Assembly (NCBI RefSeq): GCF_025558425.1
Contig: NZ_CP094718.1
Span: 124,001-188,000, forward strand
Direction of reading: 5' to 3'
Source: Staphylococcus sp. IVB6240
Lineage (GTDB): Bacteria > Bacillota > Bacilli > Staphylococcales > Staphylococcaceae
Length of the DNA: 64,000 nucleotides
The notes under the pieces are model-generated. The model had not been told where the DNA came from. It ran no database searches and was given only the letters and a program-made list of their open reading frames with translations. The position numbers and the translations under genes were made by a program. Positions 16,986 to 24,285 of the stretch are shown here, in pieces. Positions within the stretch are counted from its first letter, which is position 1. Each line of letters starts with the position of its first letter.

Positions 16986-17192
16986 GTAAATGAGTCGGCG
17001 TTGTGGCGCAGACATAAAATTAATACTACACTAACTTGAATCGGCGTTGTGGCGCAGATATAAAAATTAATACTACATTACTAGAGTCGGCGTTGTGGCG
17101 CAGACATAAAATTAATACTACATGAAAAGATACTAATTGTATTGGTATAGCAGTATGTCATAGAAAAGGCGTTTATAACGTCTTTTCTATTA
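16986..17192 (+). ncRNA. Type III antitoxin RNA (ToxI/CptI/TenpI-like), three tandem repeats
   Basis: Three direct repeats start at 16995, 17041 and 17087, an exact 46-base period. The first 36 bases of each are conserved: copies 1 and 3 are identical, and copy 2 has one substitution and one extra A. The last 9-10 bases vary. Each repeat reads UCGGCG-UUGUGG-CGCAGA, a hairpin whose loop UGUGG can pair with CUACA at the end of the conserved part, giving an H-type pseudoknot. The array is preceded by a strong promoter, followed by a hairpin terminator, and then by the toxin gene. This is the layout of type III toxin-antitoxin loci, in which the toxin cuts the repeat RNA into units that inhibit it. 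Family assignment is by architecture. Confidence 0.8.
16995..17132 (+). repeat. Three 46-bp tandem repeats
   Basis: Units at 16995-17040, 17041-17086 and 17087-17132. The GC-rich half (TCGGCGTTGTGGCGCAGA) is invariant in all three; the following AT half ends in ATTAATACTACA in all three; the final bases differ (CTAACTTGAA, TTACTAGAG, TGAAAAGATA). The repeat core somewhat resembles staphylococcal STAR elements, but the position before a toxin gene favours an antitoxin RNA. Confidence 0.95.
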
Positions 17193-17196
17193 TTTT
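17160..17196 (+). terminator. Hairpin terminator between antitoxin repeats and toxin gene
   Basis: A 14-bp stem (17160-17173 with 17177-17190, one G-T wobble) with a three-base loop, followed by a weak TATTTT tail. A leaky terminator here, giving much antitoxin RNA and little toxin mRNA, is typical of type III systems. Confidence 0.85.
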
Positions 17197-17210
17197 GGAG
17201 TGAATGATTA

Positions 17211-17678
17211 ATGGAAATTGTGTGTTTAGACCAACAGTTATTTCTCAAAGATTATTTACAAGGACAAGAAATTATTGATAATAAAGGGGGAAGTAGACCT
17301 TATTATTATTCTTTTAAAAATGGGACTAATAGAATTTGTATACCATTTAGAAGCAACTGTAAAACAGTCCCAAACAAATATAAAATCCACCTTGGATATG
17401 AACAGCCTAATAAGCCGCATTCTGCTTTAGATTTAACTAAATTAATTGTCATTAGTAATCAGGACTATTTACAGCATAAAACGAAAGTACATATCCCCAA
17501 AAACGTAAATAACTATTTAAAGCAACAACATTCTGCAGTTCAACGTAAGTATAATGCTATGATTAAAGATTATATTTATGCTAAAGCTACATTGAAATCT
17601 ATCCCCTTGGTAAAATATTCCACTCTACAATATTTTCATGATGAATTAAAACTTAATAATAAGATAAATCGTTCTTAA
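17211..17678 (+). CDS. Type III toxin, ToxN/AbiQ-superfamily endoribonuclease (CptN/TenpN-like)
   Basis: A 155-aa, basic, soluble protein. The segment NRICIPFRSNCK (about residues 40-51) matches the position and character of the strand-plus-loop active site of ToxN-type RNases (ToxN has APLTSP), and GYEQPNKPHSALDLTKLIVISNQDYL (two pieces, about 63-89) resembles the LDxSKxxVI stretch of TenpN/CptN toxins. The C-terminus is helical (QHSAVQRKYNAMIKDYIYAK). The size is in the family range of about 150-170. It follows the 46-bp repeats and a terminator, sharing their promoter; GGAG lies 10 bases before the ATG. The toxin family call comes from the combination of repeats, terminator and sequence similarity by eye; which subfamily is uncertain. 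Confidence 0.75.
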   Translation: MEIVCLDQQLFLKDYLQGQEIIDNKGGSRPYYYSFKNGTNRICIPFRSNCKTVPNKYKIHLGYEQPNKPHSALDLTKLIVISNQDYLQHKTKVHIPKNVNNYLKQQHSAVQRKYNAMIKDYIYAKATLKSIPLVKYSTLQYFHDELKLNNKINRS

Positions 17679-17934
17679 AAAATTAAGATCTTAAATATGG
17701 ATGAAATACAATAAATGTGTTTCTAGAAGTCAATATACAGTATCTAAATAATGAGATTTTAACTTAACAGAGAGGTAATCCCCTTTATTCCAATAGCAAC
17801 ACGACTAGGTCAGACTACCCTTACACTTCCGGCACTCAGAGGGGTGTCTTGTCTGTCTTAATATTGCCATTATGTTGTGAATGAAATTGGTGTATGATGA
17901 AGATATAAGCATGAAGATACTGGGGGTTATTTTG
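17679..17934. other. Spacer with a GC-richer block of unknown role
   Basis: Between the toxin and the GntR gene. The block 17770-17862 (GAGAGGTAATCCCCTTT to TCTTGTCTGTC) is clearly less AT-rich than its surroundings, with CCCCT/AGGGG able to pair over about 60 bases. On the minus strand an 18-codon frame reads MAILRQTRHPSECRKCKGSL. It could be a small RNA or a remnant; nothing decisive is visible. Confidence 0.3.
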
Positions 17935-18672
17935 GTGACGCAAGCACAGCCAAAATTTTTAACAATTTATAATACACTTTATGAAGAAATACAAATGGGC
18001 AAGTTTCCAGGTGGAGAGTCATTACCAACAGAGAAGGTGCTGTGTGAACGTTTTGGTGTGAGCCGCATGACGTTACGCCAGGCAATCAAGTTATTGACGG
18101 AAGATGGTGTCGTTGAGAGTATTCGTGGGAAAGGGCATTTTGTTGTGTCACAACATCGCGATCATAGTACATCGAGTATGGCGCATCTGGCGCACCCACT
18201 CCAACAGATGTCACGTGAGGCAATGACTTTAGAAACGATTCACTATCGTGTGGATTTGGAAAGTGAATATACGAATCATCTGTTTCCAGATCATCCTTCT
18301 GCCGTGGTGGCGATGGAGCGTTATTATGTTCGTGAAGGAAATACGTCTAAAAACACGGATGCGATGTGTTTTACTTTTATTCCTATCAATGTGATTGATC
18401 TGTATGAGGTGTCAACGCAAGATGAAGCAGCGGTGCGTGCATTTGTTGAAGAACAGGTATACCAATATGCGGCACAGTCGGATTTGAAGTTTTCAATGAC
18501 ACAGAACCCACATTTTGCACATGATGGATACACATTTGATGGTGGGGATCATTGTTGGCTCGTTGCGGAGACGTTATACACTGGCCATGAGAGTCCCGTG
18601 ATGATTAATAAGTGGTACGTGCCGAATATACAGGCCGATATTAATGTCACACGAATGAAAGAAACGACATAG
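17935..18672 (+). CDS. GntR-family regulator with UTRA domain (HutC type)
   Basis: A 245-aa regulator. The N-terminal winged HTH contains YNTLYEEIQMGKFPGGESLP, VLCERFGVSRMTLRQAIKLL and the wing VESIRGKGHFV. The rest is a UTRA ligand domain, somewhat divergent, ending in VMINKWYVPNIQADINVTR. The GTG at 17935, seven bases after GGGGGTT, gives an N-terminus normal for the family (MTQAQPKFLTIYNTLY); the longer frame from 17881 has no ribosome site. It lies directly upstream of the deo genes in the same direction, and repeated TTGTCTA/TAGACAA words flank the intervening region, so it probably controls deoxynucleoside catabolism. Confidence 0.8.
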   Translation: MTQAQPKFLTIYNTLYEEIQMGKFPGGESLPTEKVLCERFGVSRMTLRQAIKLLTEDGVVESIRGKGHFVVSQHRDHSTSSMAHLAHPLQQMSREAMTLETIHYRVDLESEYTNHLFPDHPSAVVAMERYYVREGNTSKNTDAMCFTFIPINVIDLYEVSTQDEAAVRAFVEEQVYQYAAQSDLKFSMTQNPHFAHDGYTFDGGDHCWLVAETLYTGHESPVMINKWYVPNIQADINVTRMKETT

Positions 18673-18725
18673 ACAAGCTCTGTTGTATAGTAGAAGTTGT
18701 CTAAAATGAATACAAGTTGTCTAGA
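18668..18725. promoter_or_regulatory. Cluster of TTGTCTA/TAGACAA words downstream of the GntR gene
   Basis: TAGACAA at 18670, TTGTATA at 18683, and TTGTCTA at 18697 and 18717 (20 bases apart). The same words recur before deoD (18968, 18976, 18988). Repeated half-sites next to a HutC-type regulator gene suggest its binding sites. Confidence 0.35.
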
Positions 18726-18746
18726 TGATAATCATCATATAAAAAG

Positions 18747-18800
18747 AAAAGTCATATGAGGCTTTGCACGTAGAGAGTGCAGTCTTATATGGCTTTTTTG
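18747..18800 (+). terminator. Terminator of the GntR gene
   Basis: AAGTCATATGAG pairs with CTTATATGGCTT, with an inner TGCAC/GTGCA hairpin, followed by TTTTTTG. Confidence 0.8.
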
Positions 18801-18928
18801 TTGCTTTGAATATATGGGGGATCCTTGTAGAATAAGGTTTTTTTAGTATTTTAATAGATATATGGCTCTTTCCGAGATGTGTGATAACTGCTCAAATACA
18901 TTGTTCGTCAATTTGTCACAAATTACAT

Positions 18929-18945
18929 ATTGAAAGCGCTATCCA
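18929..18945. promoter_or_regulatory. cre-like site before deoD
   Basis: TGAAAGCGCTATCC (18931-18944) fits TGWAANCGNTNWCA at 13 of 14 positions, about 70 bases before the deoD start, suggesting CcpA control of nucleoside catabolism. Confidence 0.5.
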
Positions 18946-18965
18946 TAAGCGTTAAGATATAAGTG

Positions 18966-18994
18966 GTTAGACAAATAGACAAATTACTATACAA
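18966..18994. promoter_or_regulatory. Operator-like repeats before deoD
   Basis: TAGACAA at 18968-18974 and 18976-18982 and TATACAA at 18988-18994 lie just upstream of the deoD ribosome site and repeat the words found after the GntR gene. Candidate operator for that regulator. Confidence 0.4.
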
Positions 18995-19011
18995 CTCGGA
19001 GGTCGTTATTT

Positions 19012-19719
19012 ATGAAAGCTACACCACATATTAAGCCGATGAACGGCGTTGAAATTGCTGAAACAGTTTTATTACCAGGAGATCCATTACGTGCGAAGTT
19101 TATTGCGGAGACATACTTAGAAGATGTACAACAGTTTAACGGCGTGAGAAACATGTTTGGTTACACTGGTACTTACAAAGGTCAAAAAGTATCTGTCATG
19201 GGTTCGGGTATGGGTATTCCTTCAATTGGTATTTATTCTTATGAGTTGATTCACACATTTGGATGTAAGAAATTAATTCGCGTTGGTTCATGTGGCGCAA
19301 TGCAAGAAAACATCGACTTATACGATGTCATCATTGCTCAAGGTGCATCAACAGACTCAGACTACGTGAAACAATACAACTTACCAGGACACTACGCACC
19401 GATTGCATCATACAACTTGTTAGAGGGTGCAGTAAGCAAAGCACGTGAAAAAGGTGTTAACTATCACGTAGGTAATATCTTATCAAGTGACATTTTCTAC
19501 AATGCTGATGAAACAGCGAACGAACGTTGGCAACGTATGGGCATCTTAGGTGTTGAAATGGAATCTGCAGCGTTATACATGAATGCAACATATGCAGGCG
19601 TTGAAGCATTAGGTGTCTTTACAGTAAGTGACCATCTTATTCATAACAAAGCAACAACACCAGAAGAAAGAGAACGTGCGTTTACAGATATGATTGAAAT
19701 TGCACTATCTCTCATTTAA
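19012..19719 (+). CDS. deoD: Purine-nucleoside phosphorylase, DeoD type
   Basis: A 235-aa enzyme that phosphorolyses purine (deoxy)ribonucleosides to base and (deoxy)ribose 1-phosphate. Motifs of the hexameric NP-I family: LPGDPLRAKFIAE, VMGSGMGIPSIGIYSYEL, RVGSCGAMQ, GVEMESAALYM, and TVSDH with the catalytic Asp. Length is exactly typical. CTCGGAGG precedes the ATG. First gene of deoD-tet(38)-like-deoC-deoB; feeds deoxyribose 1-phosphate to DeoB. Confidence 0.95.
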   Translation: MKATPHIKPMNGVEIAETVLLPGDPLRAKFIAETYLEDVQQFNGVRNMFGYTGTYKGQKVSVMGSGMGIPSIGIYSYELIHTFGCKKLIRVGSCGAMQENIDLYDVIIAQGASTDSDYVKQYNLPGHYAPIASYNLLEGAVSKAREKGVNYHVGNILSSDIFYNADETANERWQRMGILGVEMESAALYMNATYAGVEALGVFTVSDHLIHNKATTPEERERAFTDMIEIALSLI

Positions 19720-19731
19720 GGAGTGGCGACG

Positions 19732-21087
19732 ATGACAACAGCATCATATGACAAAATTAAAAAAGCTGTACCGATTTTACTCTTCCTATTCGTATTTAGT
19801 TTAGTAATCGACAACTCATTCAAATTAATCTCAGTTGCGATTGCGAATGATTTAAATATTTCTGTAACAACAGTGAGTTGGCAAGCGACTCTTGCAGGTC
19901 TTGTAATTGGTATTGGAGCAGTGGTGTATTCATCACTCTCTGATGCGATCAGTATTCGTACACTGTTCATTTACGGCGTATTTTTAATCATTATCGGTTC
20001 TATTATTGGTTATATTTTCCAAAGCAACTTCCCACTGTTATTAGCAGGACGTATTATTCAAACAGCAGGGCTTGCAGCGGCAGAAACGTTATATGTTATT
20101 TATGTAGCGAAGTACTTATCTAAAGAAGATCAGAAGACATATCTTGGTTTGAGTACAAGTAGTTATTCATTATCACTTGTTATCGGAACGTTATCAGGTG
20201 GCTTTATTTCAACGTATCTTCACTGGACAAACATGTTCTTAATCGCGTTGATCGTTGTGTTTACGTTACCGTTCTTATTCAAACTGTTACCAAAAGAAGA
20301 ATCAGAGAACAAAGCGCATCTTGACTTCATTGGTTTAGTCTTAGTGTCTACAATTGCAACAACAGTGATGTTATTTATCACGAACTTTAACTGGTGGTAC
20401 TTAGCAGCTGCATTGGTTGTCATCGCGATTTTCGCTCTATATATCAAAAATGCGAAACACCCATTGGTTGATAAGAAATTCTTCCAAAACAAACGTTATG
20501 CATCATTCTTATTTATCGTATTTGTGATGTATATGATACAACTTGGTTATATTTTCACGTTCCCATTCATTATGGAACAAATCTATCACTTTGAATTAGA
20601 TACAACATCATTATTACTCATCCCAGGTTACTTGGTAGCTGTGGTGGTTGGTGCATTGAGTGGTAAAATTGCGAACTTCTTAAATTCAAAACAAGCGATT
20701 ATTACAGCGATTACGTTAATTGCCTTGAGCTTGTTCTTACCAGCGTTCGCAGTGGGACAACACGTTTCTATCTTCGTTATCTCAATGATTTTCTTCGCAG
20801 GTAGTTTTGCGTTAATGTATGCACCATTATTAAACGAAGCAATTCGTACAATCGACGTAAATATGACAGGGGTAGCGATTGGATTCTACAACTTGATCAT
20901 TAACGTTGCAGTATCAGTAGGTATTGCGATTGCGGCGGCTTTAATTGATCTTAAAGCACTTAATTTCCCGGGTAATACAGCCCTTACATCACACTTTGGT
21001 GTAATCTTAGCTATCTTAGGCGTGATGAGTATCGTTGGACTTGTATTATTCATTATCTTAAACCGTTGGACAAAAACAGAAGCATAA
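19732..21087 (+). CDS. tet(38): Tet(38)-like MFS efflux transporter
   Basis: A 451-aa, 14-helix major facilitator protein. The sequence (for example [40 protein letters not shown] and [20 protein letters not shown]) is recognisably that of staphylococcal Tet(38), which in S. aureus exports tetracycline and some fatty acids and lies between deoD and deoC, as here. The ATG at 19732 has AAGGAG eight bases upstream; the earlier in-frame ATG lacks a site. Only 12 bases separate it from deoD, so it is transcribed with nucleoside catabolism genes. A nucleoside- or fatty-acid-related native role is plausible; resistance cannot be inferred from sequence alone. Confidence 0.85.
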   Translation: MTTASYDKIKKAVPILLFLFVFSLVIDNSFKLISVAIANDLNISVTTVSWQATLAGLVIGIGAVVYSSLSDAISIRTLFIYGVFLIIIGSIIGYIFQSNFPLLLAGRIIQTAGLAAAETLYVIYVAKYLSKEDQKTYLGLSTSSYSLSLVIGTLSGGFISTYLHWTNMFLIALIVVFTLPFLFKLLPKEESENKAHLDFIGLVLVSTIATTVMLFITNFNWWYLAAALVVIAIFALYIKNAKHPLVDKKFFQNKRYASFLFIVFVMYMIQLGYIFTFPFIMEQIYHFELDTTSLLLIPGYLVAVVVGALSGKIANFLNSKQAIITAITLIALSLFLPAFAVGQHVSIFVISMIFFAGSFALMYAPLLNEAIRTIDVNMTGVAIGFYNLIINVAVSVGIAIAAALIDLKALNFPGNTALTSHFGVILAILGVMSIVGLVLFIILNRWTKTEA

Positions 21088-21100
21088 AAGGAGTTATAAC

Positions 21101-21763
21101 ATGAACTACGAAAAATATATTGATCACACATTATTAAAACCAGAATCAACACGTCAACAAATTGACAAGATTATTGAAGAAGCGAAAGAATACAACTTCA
21201 AATCAGTTTGTGTCAACCCAACACACGTGGCATATTCAGCAGAAAAATTAGCAGATTCAGATGTACTTGTTTGTACAGTGATTGGTTTCCCACTCGGTGC
21301 CTCAACGTCTGAAGTAAAAGCATGTGAAACAAAAGATGCCATTTCTAAAGGCGCAGACGAAATCGATATGGTTATTAATATCGGCGCATTAAAAGATGGT
21401 CGCTATGATGATGTTCAAGCAGACATCGCGGCAGTTGTGAAAGCGTCTGGCGACAAAACAGTCAAAGTGATTATTGAAACAGTGTTATTAACAGACGAAG
21501 AAAAAGTGAAAGCTTGTGAATTATCAAAAGCAGCAGGCGCAGACTTCGTGAAAACATCAACAGGTTTCGCAGGCGGTGGCGCAACACCGGAAGATGTGAA
21601 GTTAATGAAAGATACAGTAGGTGACGCACTTGAAGTGAAAGCATCAGGTGGTGTACGTAACTTGGCAGACTTCCAAGCGATGTTAGAAGCAGGCGCAACA
21701 CGTGTCGGCGCAAGTGCAGGCGTACAAATTATGCAAGGATTAGAAGCAGATACAGATTATTAA
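21101..21763 (+). CDS. deoC: Deoxyribose-phosphate aldolase
   Basis: A 220-aa class I aldolase cleaving 2-deoxyribose 5-phosphate to glyceraldehyde 3-phosphate and acetaldehyde. The TIM-barrel motifs are [45 protein letters not shown] and the Schiff-base lysine in EVKASGGVR. Full family length. AAAGGAG precedes the ATG, 13 bases after the transporter stop. Confidence 0.96.
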   Translation: MNYEKYIDHTLLKPESTRQQIDKIIEEAKEYNFKSVCVNPTHVAYSAEKLADSDVLVCTVIGFPLGASTSEVKACETKDAISKGADEIDMVINIGALKDGRYDDVQADIAAVVKASGDKTVKVIIETVLLTDEEKVKACELSKAAGADFVKTSTGFAGGGATPEDVKLMKDTVGDALEVKASGGVRNLADFQAMLEAGATRVGASAGVQIMQGLEADTDY

Positions 21764-21793
21764 GAGAGACAAATCATACGAGGAGTGATTGTG

Positions 21794-22972
21794 ATGACAG
21801 CACCATTTCAACGTGTCCATTTAATCGTTATGGACTCTGTCGGTATCGGGGAAGCGCCTGATGCGAAAGCGTTCAACGATGAAGGATCACATACGTTAAA
21901 ACATACATTAGAAGGCTTTGATCAAAAGTTACCAAACTTAGAACGTCTCGGTCTTGGAAACATTGATGACTTACCAGTCGTTGGGCGTGTCGATGCCCCA
22001 TCTGCATACTACACAAAAATGAGTGAAGCATCCGTTGGGAAAGATACGATGACAGGTCATTGGGAAATCATGGGCTTAAACATTAATGAACCATTCAAAG
22101 TGTATCCAAACGGCTTCCCAGATGAACTTGTTGAGGAAATCGAACGCCTGACAGGACGTAAAGTCGTAGCGAACCGTCCAGCATCAGGGACACAAATCAT
22201 TGATGAGTGGGGTGCGCATCAGATGGAAACAGGCGACTTGATCGTCTACACATCTGCCGACCCTGTGCTACAAATCGCAGCCCATGAAGACATTATTCCA
22301 CTTGAAGAACTGTATGATATTTGTGAGAAAGTTCGTGAATTAACGAAAGATCCGAAGTACTTAATCGGACGTATCATTGCTCGTCCATATGTGGGTGAAC
22401 CAGGTAACTTCACACGTACAAGTAACCGTCACGACTACGCATTGAAACCATTCGGTCGTACCGTGATGAATACATTGAAAGATACCGATCATGATGTCAT
22501 TGCGATTGGTAAAATCAATGATATTTATGATGGTGAAGGTGTGACAGAAGCGATCCGTACGAAGAGCAACATGGACGGTATGGATCAATTAATGAACGTC
22601 GTGAAGAAAGACTTCAAAGGCTTAAGCTTCTTAAACCTTGTAGACTTCGATGCGCTATATGGTCACCGTCGTGATAAGCCAGGTTACGCACAAGCATTGA
22701 AAGACTTTGACGAACGTTTGCCTGAACTATTAGACAATATGCGTGAAGATGACTTATTAATTATCACTGCTGACCACGGTAATGACCCAACAGCAGAGGG
22801 TACAGACCATACACGTGAATATATTCCGGTATTGTTCTACAGCCCGAAATTCAAAGGTGGCGCAGCCCTTGAAGGCGACACAACATTTAGCTCAATCGGT
22901 ACAACAATCGCTGATAACTTCGGTGTTGAATTACCAGAATTTGGCCGTAGTTATTTAAAAGAATTGAAATAA
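21794..22972 (+). CDS. deoB: Phosphopentomutase
   Basis: A 392-aa alkaline-phosphatase-superfamily enzyme converting (deoxy)ribose 1-phosphate to the 5-phosphate, linking DeoD to DeoC. Metal-binding and phosphoacceptor motifs: [25 protein letters not shown] (the phosphorylated Thr), [18 protein letters not shown]. The ATG at 21794 sits eight bases after AGGAG; two earlier GTG codons are in frame but overlap the site. Last gene of the operon, followed by a terminator. Confidence 0.95.
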   Translation: MTAPFQRVHLIVMDSVGIGEAPDAKAFNDEGSHTLKHTLEGFDQKLPNLERLGLGNIDDLPVVGRVDAPSAYYTKMSEASVGKDTMTGHWEIMGLNINEPFKVYPNGFPDELVEEIERLTGRKVVANRPASGTQIIDEWGAHQMETGDLIVYTSADPVLQIAAHEDIIPLEELYDICEKVRELTKDPKYLIGRIIARPYVGEPGNFTRTSNRHDYALKPFGRTVMNTLKDTDHDVIAIGKINDIYDGEGVTEAIRTKSNMDGMDQLMNVVKKDFKGLSFLNLVDFDALYGHRRDKPGYAQALKDFDERLPELLDNMREDDLLIITADHGNDPTAEGTDHTREYIPVLFYSPKFKGGAALEGDTTFSSIGTTIADNFGVELPEFGRSYLKELK

Positions 22973-22982
22973 TATCAAGAAA

Positions 22983-23019
22983 ACCTCTATCACTGTACGC
23001 ACAGGATAGAGTTTTTTGT
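22983..23019 (+). terminator. Terminator of the deo operon
   Basis: CTCTAT and CTGT on the left pair with ACAG and ATAGAG on the right around an ACGC loop, followed by TTTTTTG. The convergent Sir2 gene ends five bases beyond. Confidence 0.8.
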
Positions 23020-23023
23020 TCGT

Positions 23024-23758
23024 TTAGTTGTTGTTTTGAAGTTGTTTAACGACAGATACCATGTCGTCATGAATGACAAGTTGGGCGTCGCGATCAAATG
23101 GTGTTGGATCACGGTTAATGATCACAAGATTTTGGCCGGTAAAGTTGGAGATGAGCCCGGCAGCTGGCTGTACAAGTAGTGAAGATCCTAAAACGATAAG
23201 TGTATCAGCATTTTGTAGCTTATTAAGGGCACTAAAAATAGTTGGTTCATCGAGCATTTCTCCGTATAGCACAATATCAGGACGAATGGGTCCATCAGAT
23301 TCTGGGCAACGTAATAGATGTTGGTCGATTACTTCAGCCTTCGTATACGTATGTGTATTTTTTGTACAGTAAAAACGATTGAGTGTACCATGCAATTCAT
23401 CTACTTTTTGACTCCCTGCATCAGAATGTAAGCCGTCGATATTTTGTGTAATGACTCCAAGAGAGCGTCCTTGCGCCTCTAACTGTGCGATCCAATCATG
23501 AACAGGATTTGGCTTTTTATCAGAAAACAGCAAGTACTGATGGCAAAATTCCATAAAATCAACAGGGTCTGCTTTTAAATAATCATGGCTTAATAAGTAC
23601 TCTGGTGAGGCTCCCTTTTGTTCAATTGCATGATACAAACCATCGTCTGATCGGAAGTCAGGGATACCGCTAGCGACTGAAACACCCGCACCTGTGAAGA
23701 AAACGATACGATCAGAAGTATCAATGATTTCTTTTAGTTTTTTGATTGAAGTATTCAT
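23024..23758 (-). CDS. cobB: Sir2-family NAD-dependent protein deacylase, two zinc cysteines replaced
   Basis: A 244-aa sirtuin. Motifs present: FFTGAGVSVASGIPDFRS (NAD binding), VITQNIDGLHSDAGS, the catalytic His123 in ELHG, VLYGEML, and VLGSSLLVQPAAGL. Sirtuins normally hold a structural zinc with two CxxC pairs. Here they read C131-T-K-N134 and C151-P-E-S154, so the second cysteine of each pair is missing. Relatives remembered from S. aureus keep four cysteines. Either zinc is lost or bound differently; the catalytic core looks intact. It is a single gene, convergent with the deo operon. Whether it is active cannot be told from sequence. Confidence 0.85.
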   Translation of the reverse strand: MNTSIKKLKEIIDTSDRIVFFTGAGVSVASGIPDFRSDDGLYHAIEQKGASPEYLLSHDYLKADPVDFMEFCHQYLLFSDKKPNPVHDWIAQLEAQGRSLGVITQNIDGLHSDAGSQKVDELHGTLNRFYCTKNTHTYTKAEVIDQHLLRCPESDGPIRPDIVLYGEMLDEPTIFSALNKLQNADTLIVLGSSLLVQPAAGLISNFTGQNLVIINRDPTPFDRDAQLVIHDDMVSVVKQLQNNN

Positions 23759-24285
23759 TTTGTATCACTCCGTTTTTAGTGATTGATGTTGATACATTAA
23801 TCGTAACATATGTTTATTTCAGGCGTGAAGTACCCATTCTCTAAGTATTATGGCGATGTATGATTTGAGTTTCTAAAGTTCGGATATTATTAAAAATTCA
23901 TATTGTTGTTTAAATATTAAATTTATAACAAATCAATATTTTTCCTTTGAAATAAAGATAAAGTGCTTACAATTCATAAATAGAAATTTAAGGTATTTTT
24001 TCAATATTTTTGAGATATTTTTTGGAAACGTTATCTTATTAGTGCAGTTACACAACAATGAATAAGTTTAATTATTTATTTGAATGATGAAAATGGTTTT
24101 ACAAAAGGCGAAACAAGCATTTTGGCTATATTACTTTTTACACTTGTTATTTTATGTGAAAATCACAAGAAACAATTATATTGTCCACAAGATGAAATTT
24201 TAATTAATATTAAGCAATATCAATATAATTTTATAGCCTAAATATACCATTATATTGTATGAAAATTTGTAATGGGAGTTTTGCA
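23759..24285. other. Long AT-rich region upstream of the SRR adhesin gene
   Basis: About 530 bases without a supported gene, between the divergent Sir2 and adhesin genes. It holds a consensus-quality cre site (24022-24037) and many AT runs. I see no promoter with convincing spacing; its length suggests a complex control region or a long leader. Confidence 0.4.
24022..24037. promoter_or_regulatory. cre-like site upstream of the adhesin gene
   Basis: TTGGAAACGTTATCTT fits WTGNAAACGNWNNCWW at every position, about 250 bases before the adhesin start. Suggests carbon control of adhesin expression; inferred from motif only. Confidence 0.5.

Noticed and set aside
16995-17132. CRISPR array
   Set aside because: Spacers would be only 9-10 bases, there are only three units, and no cas genes are present.
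16995-17132. STAR element (staphylococcal GC-rich repeat)
   Set aside because: The core GTTGTGGCGCAG recalls STAR sequences, but the exact promoter-repeats-terminator-toxin layout and pseudoknot pairing fit a type III antitoxin better. Not fully excluded.
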